Assembly (NCBI GenBank): GCA_965369325.1
Contig: CBDUQI010000017.1
Location: forward strand, 1 to 45,356
DNA: 45,356 nt
Reading direction: 5' to 3'
Source: CBDUQI01 sp965369325
GTDB taxonomy: Bacteria > Pseudomonadota > Gammaproteobacteria > Steroidobacterales > JBCBZW01
The notes beneath the pieces are model-generated. The model ran no database searches and was not told the DNA's origin. It saw nothing but the letters and a program-made list of their open reading frames with translations. The translations under genes and the position numbers were made by a program. This document shows positions 33,691 through 42,309 of the stretch, in pieces (position 1 is the first letter of the stretch; every line of letters begins with the position of its first letter).

Positions 33691-35684
33691 TCGCAGATCT
33701 GCTCAGCATCCTAACAGCGCCAACCAGTTCCGCTGCTCTGGCAATGTTGGTTATCAAGAGCACCATCGTGATGGCGCTGGGCTTATTGCTATGGCTCGCG
33801 CTGCGTCGCTCGGCCGCCAGTGCTCGCCACCTGGTGCTGGGAGCGACCCTTATCGCAATGCTGTTGTTGCCCGTTATCGCGTATTTCTTGCCGCCGTTAC
33901 CGGTGCCGATGCTTTCCGAGCCAACCACCCTCGTCAAGCGGGATCAACAACCGCACTCAACGCCTCGAAAGGCAATTTACCAGGCCTCGGATGCCGCCGT
34001 GTCGAGCACGTCTGCAAATTCAGATTTGATATCTGTGAACAAACCGAAAACAACATTCGATGTCTTATTGGTGATCTACCTAATGGGTGCCGCCGCGATA
34101 CTTGTTCACCTGTTGGTGGGGATTGCGCGAATTTGGTGGATTAGCCGGAGATCAAGTGACATCCACCACGACTCCTGGCAATCGCTGATTGCTGAGCAGG
34201 ACATAAACGCAGCTCGCCTGCTAATCACAAATGACTTAGAAACACCACTGACCTGGGGCGTTGTTAGGCCAGTTGTGTTAATGCCGGCGGAAGCCGCTTC
34301 CTGGCGCGAGCAGAACATAACAAGTGCGGTGCGCCATGAGTTGGCGCACGTCGACAGAAAGGACTGGCTGGTGCAAATCATCGCCCGCCTGATCTGCGCG
34401 GTGTACTGGTTTAATCCGCTGGTCTGGGTTGCGCTGCGGTATCTGGTCCTCGAGGCGGAACTCGCCGCGGACGACCGCGTACTGATCGCCGGTGCAGTGC
34501 CAGAGGATTACGCCGAACAACTTGTCACTCTTACCCAAAAAACACGCGGCGTCGGGTTGCCTGTTGCGGCCACTACTATAGTGGGTCAAAGCTCCTTGAG
34601 CCGTCGTGTGCACTCAATACTGAATTGCGGAGAACACAGAATGCCTTTTAGTCAGGTCAGAAAATACGCACTCTTATCCGCTGTCTCGGTAACCGCGGTG
34701 CTCATCGGCTCAGTGCAACTGGTCGCCGCGCCCCACGATGGCGCGGACGAAGCATCTATTGCGTCTCCAGGGGCGCTTTCAACCCCGCTTATCCGTGCGG
34801 CAGCTCAAGGCGACCACAGCGCTGTTATTCGCTTGTTGAAAGCCGATGCAGACGTCAATGAAACATCGGACAACCGCGGCGATCGTCCCGAACTTCAGCG
34901 ATCTGCTCTTACCACCGCTGCAAGAGCAGGTCATCTTGATATCGTAAGAACATTGCTTGATGCAGGTGCACCCGTCGATCGTGTTGTGCGCGGTGATGCG
35001 ACGGCTTTGATAGAGGCGGTTGATCAGGATCATTTTGATGTGGCCATGTTACTGATCGACCGAGGAGCGGATGTCAACAAAGCCGTGCGAGGTTCTGGGA
35101 GCCCGCTAATTTCCGCTGCAAGAGCGAATAACGTCGAGGCAATCAAGCGAATGTTGAGTCTTGGGGCGGATCCGAATCTGAATGTTCGAGGTGATGGCAA
35201 TGCACTCATTGCCGCGGCAAGGTCCGCGAATGCTTCTGCTGTGGAAGCGCTGATGTTGGCGGGCGCTCGAGCTGATAACGGTATTCAGGGCGACGGCAAC
35301 GCAATAACCATAGCCGCACAGCGCGGGGACATGGCGCTGCTGCAGAAAATGATTGAAGCCGGCGCTGATGTTAACGCGTCAGTGGAGGGTGACGGCAGCC
35401 CGCTCATCCAAGCCGCTAGGAACGGTCACGCTGACGCAGTGGCGCTTCTGCTGCACGCAGGTGCCGATATCAATAAGATTGTTCGCGGCGACGAGAATGC
35501 GCTGATAGGCGCCGCCTGGGCGGGCGAATCCGAGATCGTCGATTACCTGTTAAGCGCGGGCGCCGATCCGAACATTCGAGCACCCGCAGATCGGGGAGAG
35601 TTCCGTACCGCGTTGCGTCAGGCGAGACTCGCAGGGCACGATGATGTTGTCCGAAGGTTGCAGGCCGCCGGCGCGATACGGTGA
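33687..35684 (+). CDS. M56 (BlaR1-like) membrane peptidase fused to ankyrin repeats
   Basis: 665 residues. The first part has hydrophobic segments near 15-40, 50-70 and 130-150 around the M56 zinc peptidase. The zinc site is HELAH at 217-221 with E258 and D262 in the following EAELAADD, as in BlaR1/MecR1. A further hydrophobic segment is at about 330-350. Where BlaR1 carries a penicillin-binding sensor domain, this protein has nine ankyrin repeats (about 365-665), each like 'GSPLIQAARNGHADAVALLLHAGADIN' separated by a VRGDG linker. The sensor is thus likely a protein-binding surface outside the membrane, and the inducer is probably not a beta-lactam. Coupled to BlaI by the ATGA overlap. No penicillin-binding motif (SXXK) was seen in the C-terminal part. 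Confidence 0.9.
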   Translation: MIADLLSILTAPTSSAALAMLVIKSTIVMALGLLLWLALRRSAASARHLVLGATLIAMLLLPVIAYFLPPLPVPMLSEPTTLVKRDQQPHSTPRKAIYQASDAAVSSTSANSDLISVNKPKTTFDVLLVIYLMGAAAILVHLLVGIARIWWISRRSSDIHHDSWQSLIAEQDINAARLLITNDLETPLTWGVVRPVVLMPAEAASWREQNITSAVRHELAHVDRKDWLVQIIARLICAVYWFNPLVWVALRYLVLEAELAADDRVLIAGAVPEDYAEQLVTLTQKTRGVGLPVAATTIVGQSSLSRRVHSILNCGEHRMPFSQVRKYALLSAVSVTAVLIGSVQLVAAPHDGADEASIASPGALSTPLIRAAAQGDHSAVIRLLKADADVNETSDNRGDRPELQRSALTTAARAGHLDIVRTLLDAGAPVDRVVRGDATALIEAVDQDHFDVAMLLIDRGADVNKAVRGSGSPLISAARANNVEAIKRMLSLGADPNLNVRGDGNALIAAARSANASAVEALMLAGARADNGIQGDGNAITIAAQRGDMALLQKMIEAGADVNASVEGDGSPLIQAARNGHADAVALLLHAGADINKIVRGDENALIGAAWAGESEIVDYLLSAGADPNIRAPADRGEFRTALRQARLAGHDDVVRRLQAAGAIR

Positions 35685-35727
35685 TTCACGCGGGGCCTAT
35701 GGATCCCGAAAATTAGGTTAACGAACG

Positions 35728-37806
35728 CTAACGGGCGCGACCGAACTCGTGGCGTAGGGTGAGGCCACCGTAAACGTTCGTCTCCGGGGCCGGCTCAAAG
35801 TAGCGGCTAAAACCTCCGTTCAGACGCACATTGGTAAAGTACAGCTCGTCGAAAAGATTGTTCACGCCCAGAAACGGGCTGAGCTTAAGTTGGCCCAGAT
35901 TGAAGTCAGCGCCGAGGCGCAGATTGGCGACCGACGAGCGACTGATTTTGGCCCCGTCCGAGTTGGCGTTGTCCGCAAAAAATTCGCCCACGTTCAGCAG
36001 ATCCCAGGTCGCGAAAAAACCACTCGGATGACGATAGGCCAGTTCAACAAAGAGTTGGTTTTCGGGCAGGCCTGGCAGCGCGTTGTTGTCGAACACATCC
36101 CCATCGCGTGTGCGAAAGCGATCGAACGTAAAATCTGAGTAAGTGTAGGAAAGCGTCGCGGTAAGTGTGTCGGTGATCGAGCCTAACAGCGCCAGCTCCA
36201 AGCCCTTGCGGGTAGAATCGCCGGCGTTTTCGAAGAACGTCCGCCCGTCCTGCTCAAACGGGATCAACTCGTCGCTAACGTCGATGCTGAACAAGGCCAC
36301 TTCGTAACGCAGGCGATTGTTGTGCTCGCCCTTGAGCCCTATTTCATAGTTGGTCGCTTCCTGCGGCTGCAGGCCCTGATTGAAGCCGCCGCCATCTGGG
36401 TTGGCAAATTCGGTGGTGGTGGGCGTCTCAAACGAGGTGGACACATTGGCGTACACGTTGACTGATTCGCTCGGGCTGTACACCAGGCCCATCATCGGCG
36501 TGAGTTCCTCGAACTGCACCGCGCCGGAATCCTCACCGCTGGCGTTCAGGGTAAAGCGATCGTCCACTTCATACTCGATGGAGTCGTAGCGCGCCCCCAG
36601 CGTGAGCAGCAGGCGGTCGCTCAGCGCGAACTCGCTCTGCGCGAAGACACCGATACTCTCCACCGTCTCCACCTGATCGAAGGTCAGCTCGCCACGCAGG
36701 CCGTCGTTGTTTACCCAACGTTGCCGGTCGTCCTCCTGCGAGTCGACGTCGATGCCGGTGATCCACCGGTGCGCACGGCCGAACAAGGTTCCCTCGTAAG
36801 CATACTGCGCGCTCAAGCCAACGAAGCGGCGGTCGAACGCGACCTGCCCGCCGTTGCTTTCCTCGATCGAGCCTTCGAACGGCAAGCGCGTCGCGAAATC
36901 GCGACCGAGGCCATATGCGCGAACGACAAGCTGATGGTTCTGATCAAACACTTTGCTCAGGGCTAGACCCAAACGCTGTTGCTCGACGCTCTCGCCGGCA
37001 TCAAACTGGATGTTGCGCGCACGCCCTTGTGCGCGGTCCGCTTCCACTTCACCGGCGTTAAGGGCGCCAGCGTCCTGCGCCAACGGCGAGTCGACGCCGG
37101 ACAGCACCGCGGTCAGCCTCATCGACTCGTCTAAGTCGTACGTGAACTTGCTGTTAAACAACGTGCTCTCGTTGCGCGAGTGGCCCCGATAGCCTTCTAC
37201 ATCGATGTCGGTCACGCTGGCGAGATAGCCAAGCTTGCCGGTCGTGCCGGCCGCCTTGAGCTGATGTTTCTGCGACGCGTATTCGCCGAACGATGCGCGC
37301 GCCGATATGTACGGTTGCGCCGGTCCGTCTTCGGTGTAGAGGCTGATCACGCCGCCGGCCGCGGAGCCGTACAGTGCCGAAGCGGGCCCGCGGATGACCT
37401 CCACCCGCTCGGTAGAACCCAGATCGATGTCATCGATCCCACCCTGTCCGTCAGGCGTGGTGGCCGGAAAACCGTCGACGAATAATTTGATACCGCGAAT
37501 ACCGAACGCCGAACGTGCGCCGAACCCACGAATGGAGATCCGCAGATCCTGAGCAAAGTTATACCGGTTTTGAAAGAAGACCCCCGGTACGCGCGACAGG
37601 GACTCATCCAGGCCCAGTTGCTGGCGGGCTTCGCGGATGTCCTCGGCACCCACGGTGGTGACCGCCACCGGCGAGCGCATCGTCGTCTGCTCCAGGCGGG
37701 TGGAGGTGACTACAATTTCCTCGGGCTCCATCGCTAATGCAACTTGGGCCAACGCACATACGCCAATAGCGCCGCCTAATACTGGCGCCAATAAGTTTGG
37801 TTTCAT
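35728..37806 (-). CDS. TonB-dependent outer-membrane receptor
   Basis: 692 residues. The signal peptide (MKPNLLAPVLGGAIGVCALAQVALA) is followed by a TonB box-like EEIVVTSTRLEQ. The plug domain follows (about 40-165: PVAVTTVGAEDI ... SRVPGVFFQNRYNFAQDLRISIRGFG ... ERVEVIRGPASALYGSAAGGVI), and then the beta-barrel (VYANVSTSFETPTTTEF, ATNYEIGLKGEHNNRLRYEVALFSIDV, GLELALLGSITDTLTATLSYTY). It imports a substrate across the outer membrane using TonB energy. Sequence marks fit iron-chelate receptors, but the ligand cannot be fixed. The start at 37806 has CGGAGAA upstream; ATG 37833 is longer and less likely. A 12-bp palindrome lies in the leader. Confidence 0.92.
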   Translation of the reverse strand: MKPNLLAPVLGGAIGVCALAQVALAMEPEEIVVTSTRLEQTTMRSPVAVTTVGAEDIREARQQLGLDESLSRVPGVFFQNRYNFAQDLRISIRGFGARSAFGIRGIKLFVDGFPATTPDGQGGIDDIDLGSTERVEVIRGPASALYGSAAGGVISLYTEDGPAQPYISARASFGEYASQKHQLKAAGTTGKLGYLASVTDIDVEGYRGHSRNESTLFNSKFTYDLDESMRLTAVLSGVDSPLAQDAGALNAGEVEADRAQGRARNIQFDAGESVEQQRLGLALSKVFDQNHQLVVRAYGLGRDFATRLPFEGSIEESNGGQVAFDRRFVGLSAQYAYEGTLFGRAHRWITGIDVDSQEDDRQRWVNNDGLRGELTFDQVETVESIGVFAQSEFALSDRLLLTLGARYDSIEYEVDDRFTLNASGEDSGAVQFEELTPMMGLVYSPSESVNVYANVSTSFETPTTTEFANPDGGGFNQGLQPQEATNYEIGLKGEHNNRLRYEVALFSIDVSDELIPFEQDGRTFFENAGDSTRKGLELALLGSITDTLTATLSYTYSDFTFDRFRTRDGDVFDNNALPGLPENQLFVELAYRHPSGFFATWDLLNVGEFFADNANSDGAKISRSSVANLRLGADFNLGQLKLSPFLGVNNLFDELYFTNVRLNGGFSRYFEPAPETNVYGGLTLRHEFGRAR

Positions 37807-37851
37807 GAGTTCTCCGATCACGGGCTCGCCCACTACCTTGGCGCCCTGTTT

Positions 37852-37863
37852 TGAAATATTTCA
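37852..37863. promoter_or_regulatory. Palindrome TGAAATATTTCA
   Basis: A perfect 12-bp AT-rich palindrome 46 bp upstream of the TonB-receptor start. It is a candidate operator in the promoter or leader. It does not match a Fur box well. Confidence 0.35.
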
Positions 37864-38238
37864 CCCGTCCATAGCGACAATAGCGCTAACCGACGTGTGA
37901 GCGCGAACACGGGCCTGACCATTGGGTAGTTTCTAAGCGATGAAAGTCCAGCACAACTTTGTCGGGGTGAGAAGATTCGAGCTTCCTACCCCTGCCACCC
38001 GAACGCAAAAATACGCTCGTTTCACTTTTAAGTAACCGTAGAATAACACAAGAAATAACAGTCACATAGCGTATTTCGCGATAACCTAAGATCACCTTCA
38101 ATGACATCCGTGGCGTGGCGGACTGTGACAAGTCCGAGTGCCTTTTGCGGATCGTTGGCATCCAAAACCACAACAGATAGCGCCTTTCCTGCCGATAAAT
38201 GAGTGCTGCCGGACAATCCCGAGTTGCCGGTGATTTTC
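37864..38238. other. Divergent promoter region
   Basis: 375 bp shared by the TonB receptor (minus) and the adaptor operon (plus). No gene recognised. Open frames on the minus strand are short and featureless. No firm promoter pair was found for the export operon. Confidence 0.4.
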
Positions 38239-40020
38239 ATGACAGGCCCAATGAACAGAGCAATAGCAAAGCCCTGGTTGACTCTTCAGTGCCAGATGAT
38301 TCCGGGTGTGCGCCACGCAGTGTTCGCTGCAGGTAAAGGCGCGGACGGAACATTTGGCACATTGGAAAGCTGGCCCGAGAGCATCGATGTGCAACAGGCC
38401 GTGCTCTCAGTTCTGGAGGCGGCAATCGCCAGCGAGAGCGCGGAGGTTCGCAAGAACGACCCAGCGGGAGGCGCCAGCGACACGCCAACATGGATCGTTG
38501 CGTGCCCGTTACGTCGTGGCGGTGGGGTCTGTGGCGCTGTCGCTGTCGAGGTGGGCGGCATCGATGAGTCGCAGGTTCCGGTCATTACCCGGCTCATGCT
38601 TTGGGGAAGTGCGTGGCCGACGTTCCTGGCCGACCAGGACCTGACCCGACACGACCGGCCCGGGCATCCGGCGCTTAACGTAGTTGGTGCAGCGCTCGAA
38701 CCTCAGAAACTTTCAGCGGCAACGGCTGCGGCAGCCACGGCGCTTGCGCGGGAATACGAAGCGGACAGCGCTGCTATTGGCTTACTCGACCGCAACATGA
38801 TGCGTTTGGTCGCAATGTCCGGGCGCGCCGTGTTCGACAGGCGCAGCGACGCGGTCCGAGCCATCGAACATGCTTTGGAGGAAGCGTTGGATCAAAGTGC
38901 CACGGTCGTCTTTCCGGCGCCCCTGGCAGCCCCACCGCTCGTTACCGATGCTCATGAGCGCATGGTGCGACACGAAAGGTGTACGTGCACAGTGCTCCTG
39001 CGCGCGGATGGCAAGATCACCGGCGGCCTAAGTCTCTCGAGGCCCCGCAGTGGATCATTTGACCAGGCAGAAATTGGGCGACTCGAAGAGCTTGCGCGTA
39101 TTCTTGGCCCTGCGCTCGAGGCGCGGCGGCTCGCAGAGCAAGGTGTTCTGTCTCGCGCCAGCGCTATCGTGTCCGGGTTTGCCGGCCGACTGGTCGGCGC
39201 AGGCAACCTGCGACTCAAGACGATGGCGCTGGGTCTCGTCGGTCTGTTTGTATTTCTTAACTTTGCGACCGGTACATACCAGGTATCTGCGCCGGCTGTG
39301 CTTGAGGGCGCTATCGAGCGCGACCTGGTGGCGCCCACCAATGGCTTTGTCGCTGAGGCACGGGTGCGGGCGGGTACTCGGGTGCGGGCCGGCGAGATAC
39401 TCGCGATGCTGGATGACAGGCCGCTGAGGCTCGAGCGTGGCCGCCTCGAAGGCCAGCGGGATGAACTGACCAACGAATACAACCGTGCGCTTGGCGCCCT
39501 CGATCACGGTGGCACCCGTGTGCTCGCCGCACAGATCAAACAGGCAGAGTCGCAGCTGGCACTGGTTGAGGGCGAACTGAGCCGAACACGCATCGTCGCG
39601 CCATTCGACGGACTCATCGTGAGCGGAGACCTTAGCCAGTCTCTCGGCAGTCCAGTCTCCCGAGGCGACCTGTTGTTTCGCCTCGCACCGCTGGAAGGCT
39701 TTCGGGTAATACTGGAAGTCGAAGAGGGTGATGTGCCAGCTATCCAGACGGGTGCCCAGGGCCAATTGATGCTCGCCGCGTTGCCACGAGAACGGTTTGA
39801 TGTACGCGTGGAACGCACTAACGGTATGGCAAGAAGCGCTGACGGGCGCAATGTGCTTGAGGTGGAGACAACGCTTGTCGGCGAGTCCGCCAATCTGCGT
39901 CCAGGTATGAAGGGCGTGGTGCGGGTTGAGGCCGGTCGCGCGCGCCTGCTGTGGATATGGGCCCATCGCTTTGTCGAGCGTGTACAACTATGGTGGTGGG
40001 CCTGGAGCCCGGTCGCGTGA
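38239..40020 (+). CDS. GAF-domain / HlyD membrane-fusion adaptor
   Basis: 593 residues. The cytoplasmic N-terminal half has a GAF-like domain (about 160-305: LSAATAAAATALAREYEADSA, AAIGLLDRNMMRLVAMSG, CTCTVLLRADGKITGGLSLSRP, LEELARILGPALEARR). One TM helix follows (329-348: MALGLVGLFVFLNFATGTYQ). The periplasmic half is a HlyD-type adaptor: a biotinyl-lipoyl-like half ERDLVAPTNGFVAEARVRAGTRVRAGEILAML (in two parts), an alpha hairpin (RLEGQRDELTNEYNRALG ... QAESQLALVEGELS), the other half RIVAPFDGLIVSGDLSQSLGSPV and a beta barrel. Fusion of GAF to an adaptor is unusual and may let a cytoplasmic signal gate export. The ATG 38239 has GGTGA upstream; GTG 38203 and ATG 38251 are alternatives. The stop overlaps the next gene's GTG. 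Confidence 0.85.
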   Translation: MTGPMNRAIAKPWLTLQCQMIPGVRHAVFAAGKGADGTFGTLESWPESIDVQQAVLSVLEAAIASESAEVRKNDPAGGASDTPTWIVACPLRRGGGVCGAVAVEVGGIDESQVPVITRLMLWGSAWPTFLADQDLTRHDRPGHPALNVVGAALEPQKLSAATAAAATALAREYEADSAAIGLLDRNMMRLVAMSGRAVFDRRSDAVRAIEHALEEALDQSATVVFPAPLAAPPLVTDAHERMVRHERCTCTVLLRADGKITGGLSLSRPRSGSFDQAEIGRLEELARILGPALEARRLAEQGVLSRASAIVSGFAGRLVGAGNLRLKTMALGLVGLFVFLNFATGTYQVSAPAVLEGAIERDLVAPTNGFVAEARVRAGTRVRAGEILAMLDDRPLRLERGRLEGQRDELTNEYNRALGALDHGGTRVLAAQIKQAESQLALVEGELSRTRIVAPFDGLIVSGDLSQSLGSPVSRGDLLFRLAPLEGFRVILEVEEGDVPAIQTGAQGQLMLAALPRERFDVRVERTNGMARSADGRNVLEVETTLVGESANLRPGMKGVVRVEAGRARLLWIWAHRFVERVQLWWWAWSPVA

Positions 40021-42173
40021 CCATCAAAGACAGCAGTGCTTCCTCGCTCGATTGGAGCCGGATCGCTGCCTTGAGACCGCGGCTGGCCGCCGATGCATTC
40101 GTCTACCGGCACTGCTATCGCGGTGTGCCGTGGTACGTGGTCCAGGACAGTACGTCGGGTCGGCATGTGAGACTAGGCGAAGGTGCTTGGCGGATAGTCG
40201 GCCTGATGAACGGTGATCGCACGCTCGAGGAAATTCAGCAGGCGCTAGCTCAGAATCTCGGCGACACAGGCCCTACGCAGGACAGTGTCATTCAGGTGCT
40301 GTGCGATCTTCACGGGACAGAGTTTCTCGAGTGTCCGCAGCTGAACGACGCCCGTCAGCTTGCAGCGCGTCAGCGGCGCCACGACAGTATGCGCTGGCGC
40401 AGCCTGCTAGCAAGCCCGGTGTCGCAGCGTATTGCGCTGGTTGATCCCCAGTCGTGGTTGGATCGCCGGCTACCGATCGTCAAGCCACTACTTACGCGGG
40501 CCGGTTTTGTCGTCTGGCTCGCAACCGTGCTGGTAGGGCTGTGGTTGATGGTGACAAATTGGGCGGACATTGCGGCCGGTCTGTCGAGCAATGTGCTCAG
40601 CGCCCATAACTTGGGCATGATGGTCGCCGCATACCTAATCGTGAAGACGCTGCATGAGTGCGGGCACGCCTTCGCTACCCGCGTTTTCGGTGGCGAAGTA
40701 CATGAGATGGGCGTGATGTTTCTGGTGTTTTTGCCAGTGCCGTACGTTGACGCTTCGGCGTCGAGCGCTTTCCCCGAAAAGTCACGCCGCATTGTGGTGG
40801 GCGCCGCCGGCATCATGGTCGAGATGTTTCTCTCCGTAGTTGCGTTAGCAGTTTGGCTTGCGGTGGAGCCCGGTCTGGTACGCGATTTTGCGTTTAATGT
40901 TCTGCTTGTGGCCGGGATTTCGACATTGCTATTTAACGGCAACCCGTTGTTGCGATTCGACGGATACTATGTACTTTGCGACGCGATTGAGATTCCTAAC
41001 CTCGGTGCGCGCTCGACACGCTACCTTGGCTACCTCGTGCAACGCTATCTTTTCGGCGCGCCCGGCGCGCAATCGCCAGTAAGCGCAGCCGGAGAAAACC
41101 GCTGGTTCATTGGCTACGGTATCACCTCAGCCATTTACCGTGTTGGGATCCTCGCCGCGATTGGGTTGTTCGTCGCCCAGCGGTTTCCCGTCGTCGGCGT
41201 GGTACTTTGTATCTGGCTCGCCATCACGCAGGCGCTGCTGCCTGTGATGCGAGGTATTAAAGGTTTGGTGGGAGCGCCGGTGCTGGTGGGGCACCGACGC
41301 CGCGCCACGTTAGTTCTGGGCGTGCCATTGGTGCTTGTACTACTCGGCGCGGCTACCATCCCGCTGCCGGCGTGGACCTACGCCGAGGGCGTGGTGTGGT
41401 TGCCTGAGCGCGCGCAAGTGCGCGCAAGTGCCGATGGATTTGTGAGCCAGCAGGTCGCACAACGCGGCACGCATGTCGAAGCCGGTGACACATTATTTAC
41501 CTTGGATGGCGCAGCGCTGCAGTCGGAAGCGGCCGTTCTGGAACGCGGTCTCGAAGAACACCAGGCGCGCTACGATGCGGCGCTTTTCCACGACCGCGCG
41601 CGGATAGCGATACTGCGCCAACAACTCAAGCAGGCCCAGGCTTCGCTGGACAATGCGCGCAGTCGCGCAAGTGATTTGTCCGTGCGCAGTCCGCTCACCG
41701 GAACTCTGGTGGTACCCGATGCAAGGCGTCTTCAGGGGCGCTATGTACACGAGGGTGAATTGCTCGGCTATGTTGCCGATGAGCGGCCCCAGATAGTGCG
41801 TGTTGCGGTAAGTCAGGGCGAGATTGACCTGGTGCGTGAAGGTACGCGAACTGTTCGAATCAAAATTCCGGGGTTTCTCGAGCGCACTTTGACCGGACAG
41901 ATTGGTTCGGTGACACCGTCGGCCGTACGTGAGCTGCCGAGCGCCGCTCTTGGGGCAAGCGGCGGCGGACGAATACCAATCGACGGCGCTGATCCGTCCG
42001 GACATACGCCGGCCGATAGCGTTTTTGTGCTCGAGGTAGTGCTTCGCGCCGATGCGCCTCGCCTCGCCGTCGGCACTCGGGTCTATCTGCGCTTCGAGCA
42101 CCAGGGTGCGACGCTTGGCGATCAACTGCACCGGACGACTCGCCAACTGTTATTGGCGCACCTCGGTGTGTAG
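40017..42173 (+). CDS. M50 peptidase-HlyD fusion with PqqD/RRE-like N-terminus
   Basis: 718 residues. Residues about 25-105 (HCYRGVPWYVVQD, RHVRLGEGAWRIVGLMNGDRT, LEEIQQALAQ, DSVIQVLCDLHGTEFLEC) read as a PqqD-like winged helix, the fold that acts as leader-peptide recognition element (RRE) in RiPP systems. The membrane peptidase core follows with several TM helices, zinc motif HECGH (213-217) and the distal ligand D315 in NPLLRFDGYY. This belongs to the 'putative peptide zinc metalloprotease' branch of M50. A C-terminal HlyD part (about 480-700) has AQVRASADGFVSQQVAQRGTHVEAGDTLFTLDG, an alpha hairpin, then SVRSPLTGTLVVPD. The start GTG 40017 overlaps the previous stop (GTGA) and has GGAG nine bases upstream; a longer frame begins at 39951. 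Confidence 0.87.
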   Translation: MTIKDSSASSLDWSRIAALRPRLAADAFVYRHCYRGVPWYVVQDSTSGRHVRLGEGAWRIVGLMNGDRTLEEIQQALAQNLGDTGPTQDSVIQVLCDLHGTEFLECPQLNDARQLAARQRRHDSMRWRSLLASPVSQRIALVDPQSWLDRRLPIVKPLLTRAGFVVWLATVLVGLWLMVTNWADIAAGLSSNVLSAHNLGMMVAAYLIVKTLHECGHAFATRVFGGEVHEMGVMFLVFLPVPYVDASASSAFPEKSRRIVVGAAGIMVEMFLSVVALAVWLAVEPGLVRDFAFNVLLVAGISTLLFNGNPLLRFDGYYVLCDAIEIPNLGARSTRYLGYLVQRYLFGAPGAQSPVSAAGENRWFIGYGITSAIYRVGILAAIGLFVAQRFPVVGVVLCIWLAITQALLPVMRGIKGLVGAPVLVGHRRRATLVLGVPLVLVLLGAATIPLPAWTYAEGVVWLPERAQVRASADGFVSQQVAQRGTHVEAGDTLFTLDGAALQSEAAVLERGLEEHQARYDAALFHDRARIAILRQQLKQAQASLDNARSRASDLSVRSPLTGTLVVPDARRLQGRYVHEGELLGYVADERPQIVRVAVSQGEIDLVREGTRTVRIKIPGFLERTLTGQIGSVTPSAVRELPSAALGASGGGRIPIDGADPSGHTPADSVFVLEVVLRADAPRLAVGTRVYLRFEHQGATLGDQLHRTTRQLLLAHLGV

Positions 42174-42271
42174 AGCCAATACGGGGTCAACATAATCCAG
42201 CCAACGCCACGAGCGATACTTCGATCCTGAAGATTTAGGAATCGCCGCCGATAAACTCTTCGCTGGGGCCC

Positions 42272-42285
42272 TCCGCCTTGGCGGA
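42272..42285. other. Short hairpin between M50 and adaptor genes
   Basis: TCCGCC-TT-GGCGGA followed by only three T. It could be a weak attenuator within the operon; too short for a confident terminator. Confidence 0.25.
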
Positions 42286-42309
42286 TTTGTATCGCAGCTA
42301 GGGCATTCC

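Noticed and set aside
39055..39987. A 310-codon minus-strand open frame opposite the GAF-HlyD gene
   Set aside because: Antisense shadow; no domain, signal peptide or ribosome binding site.
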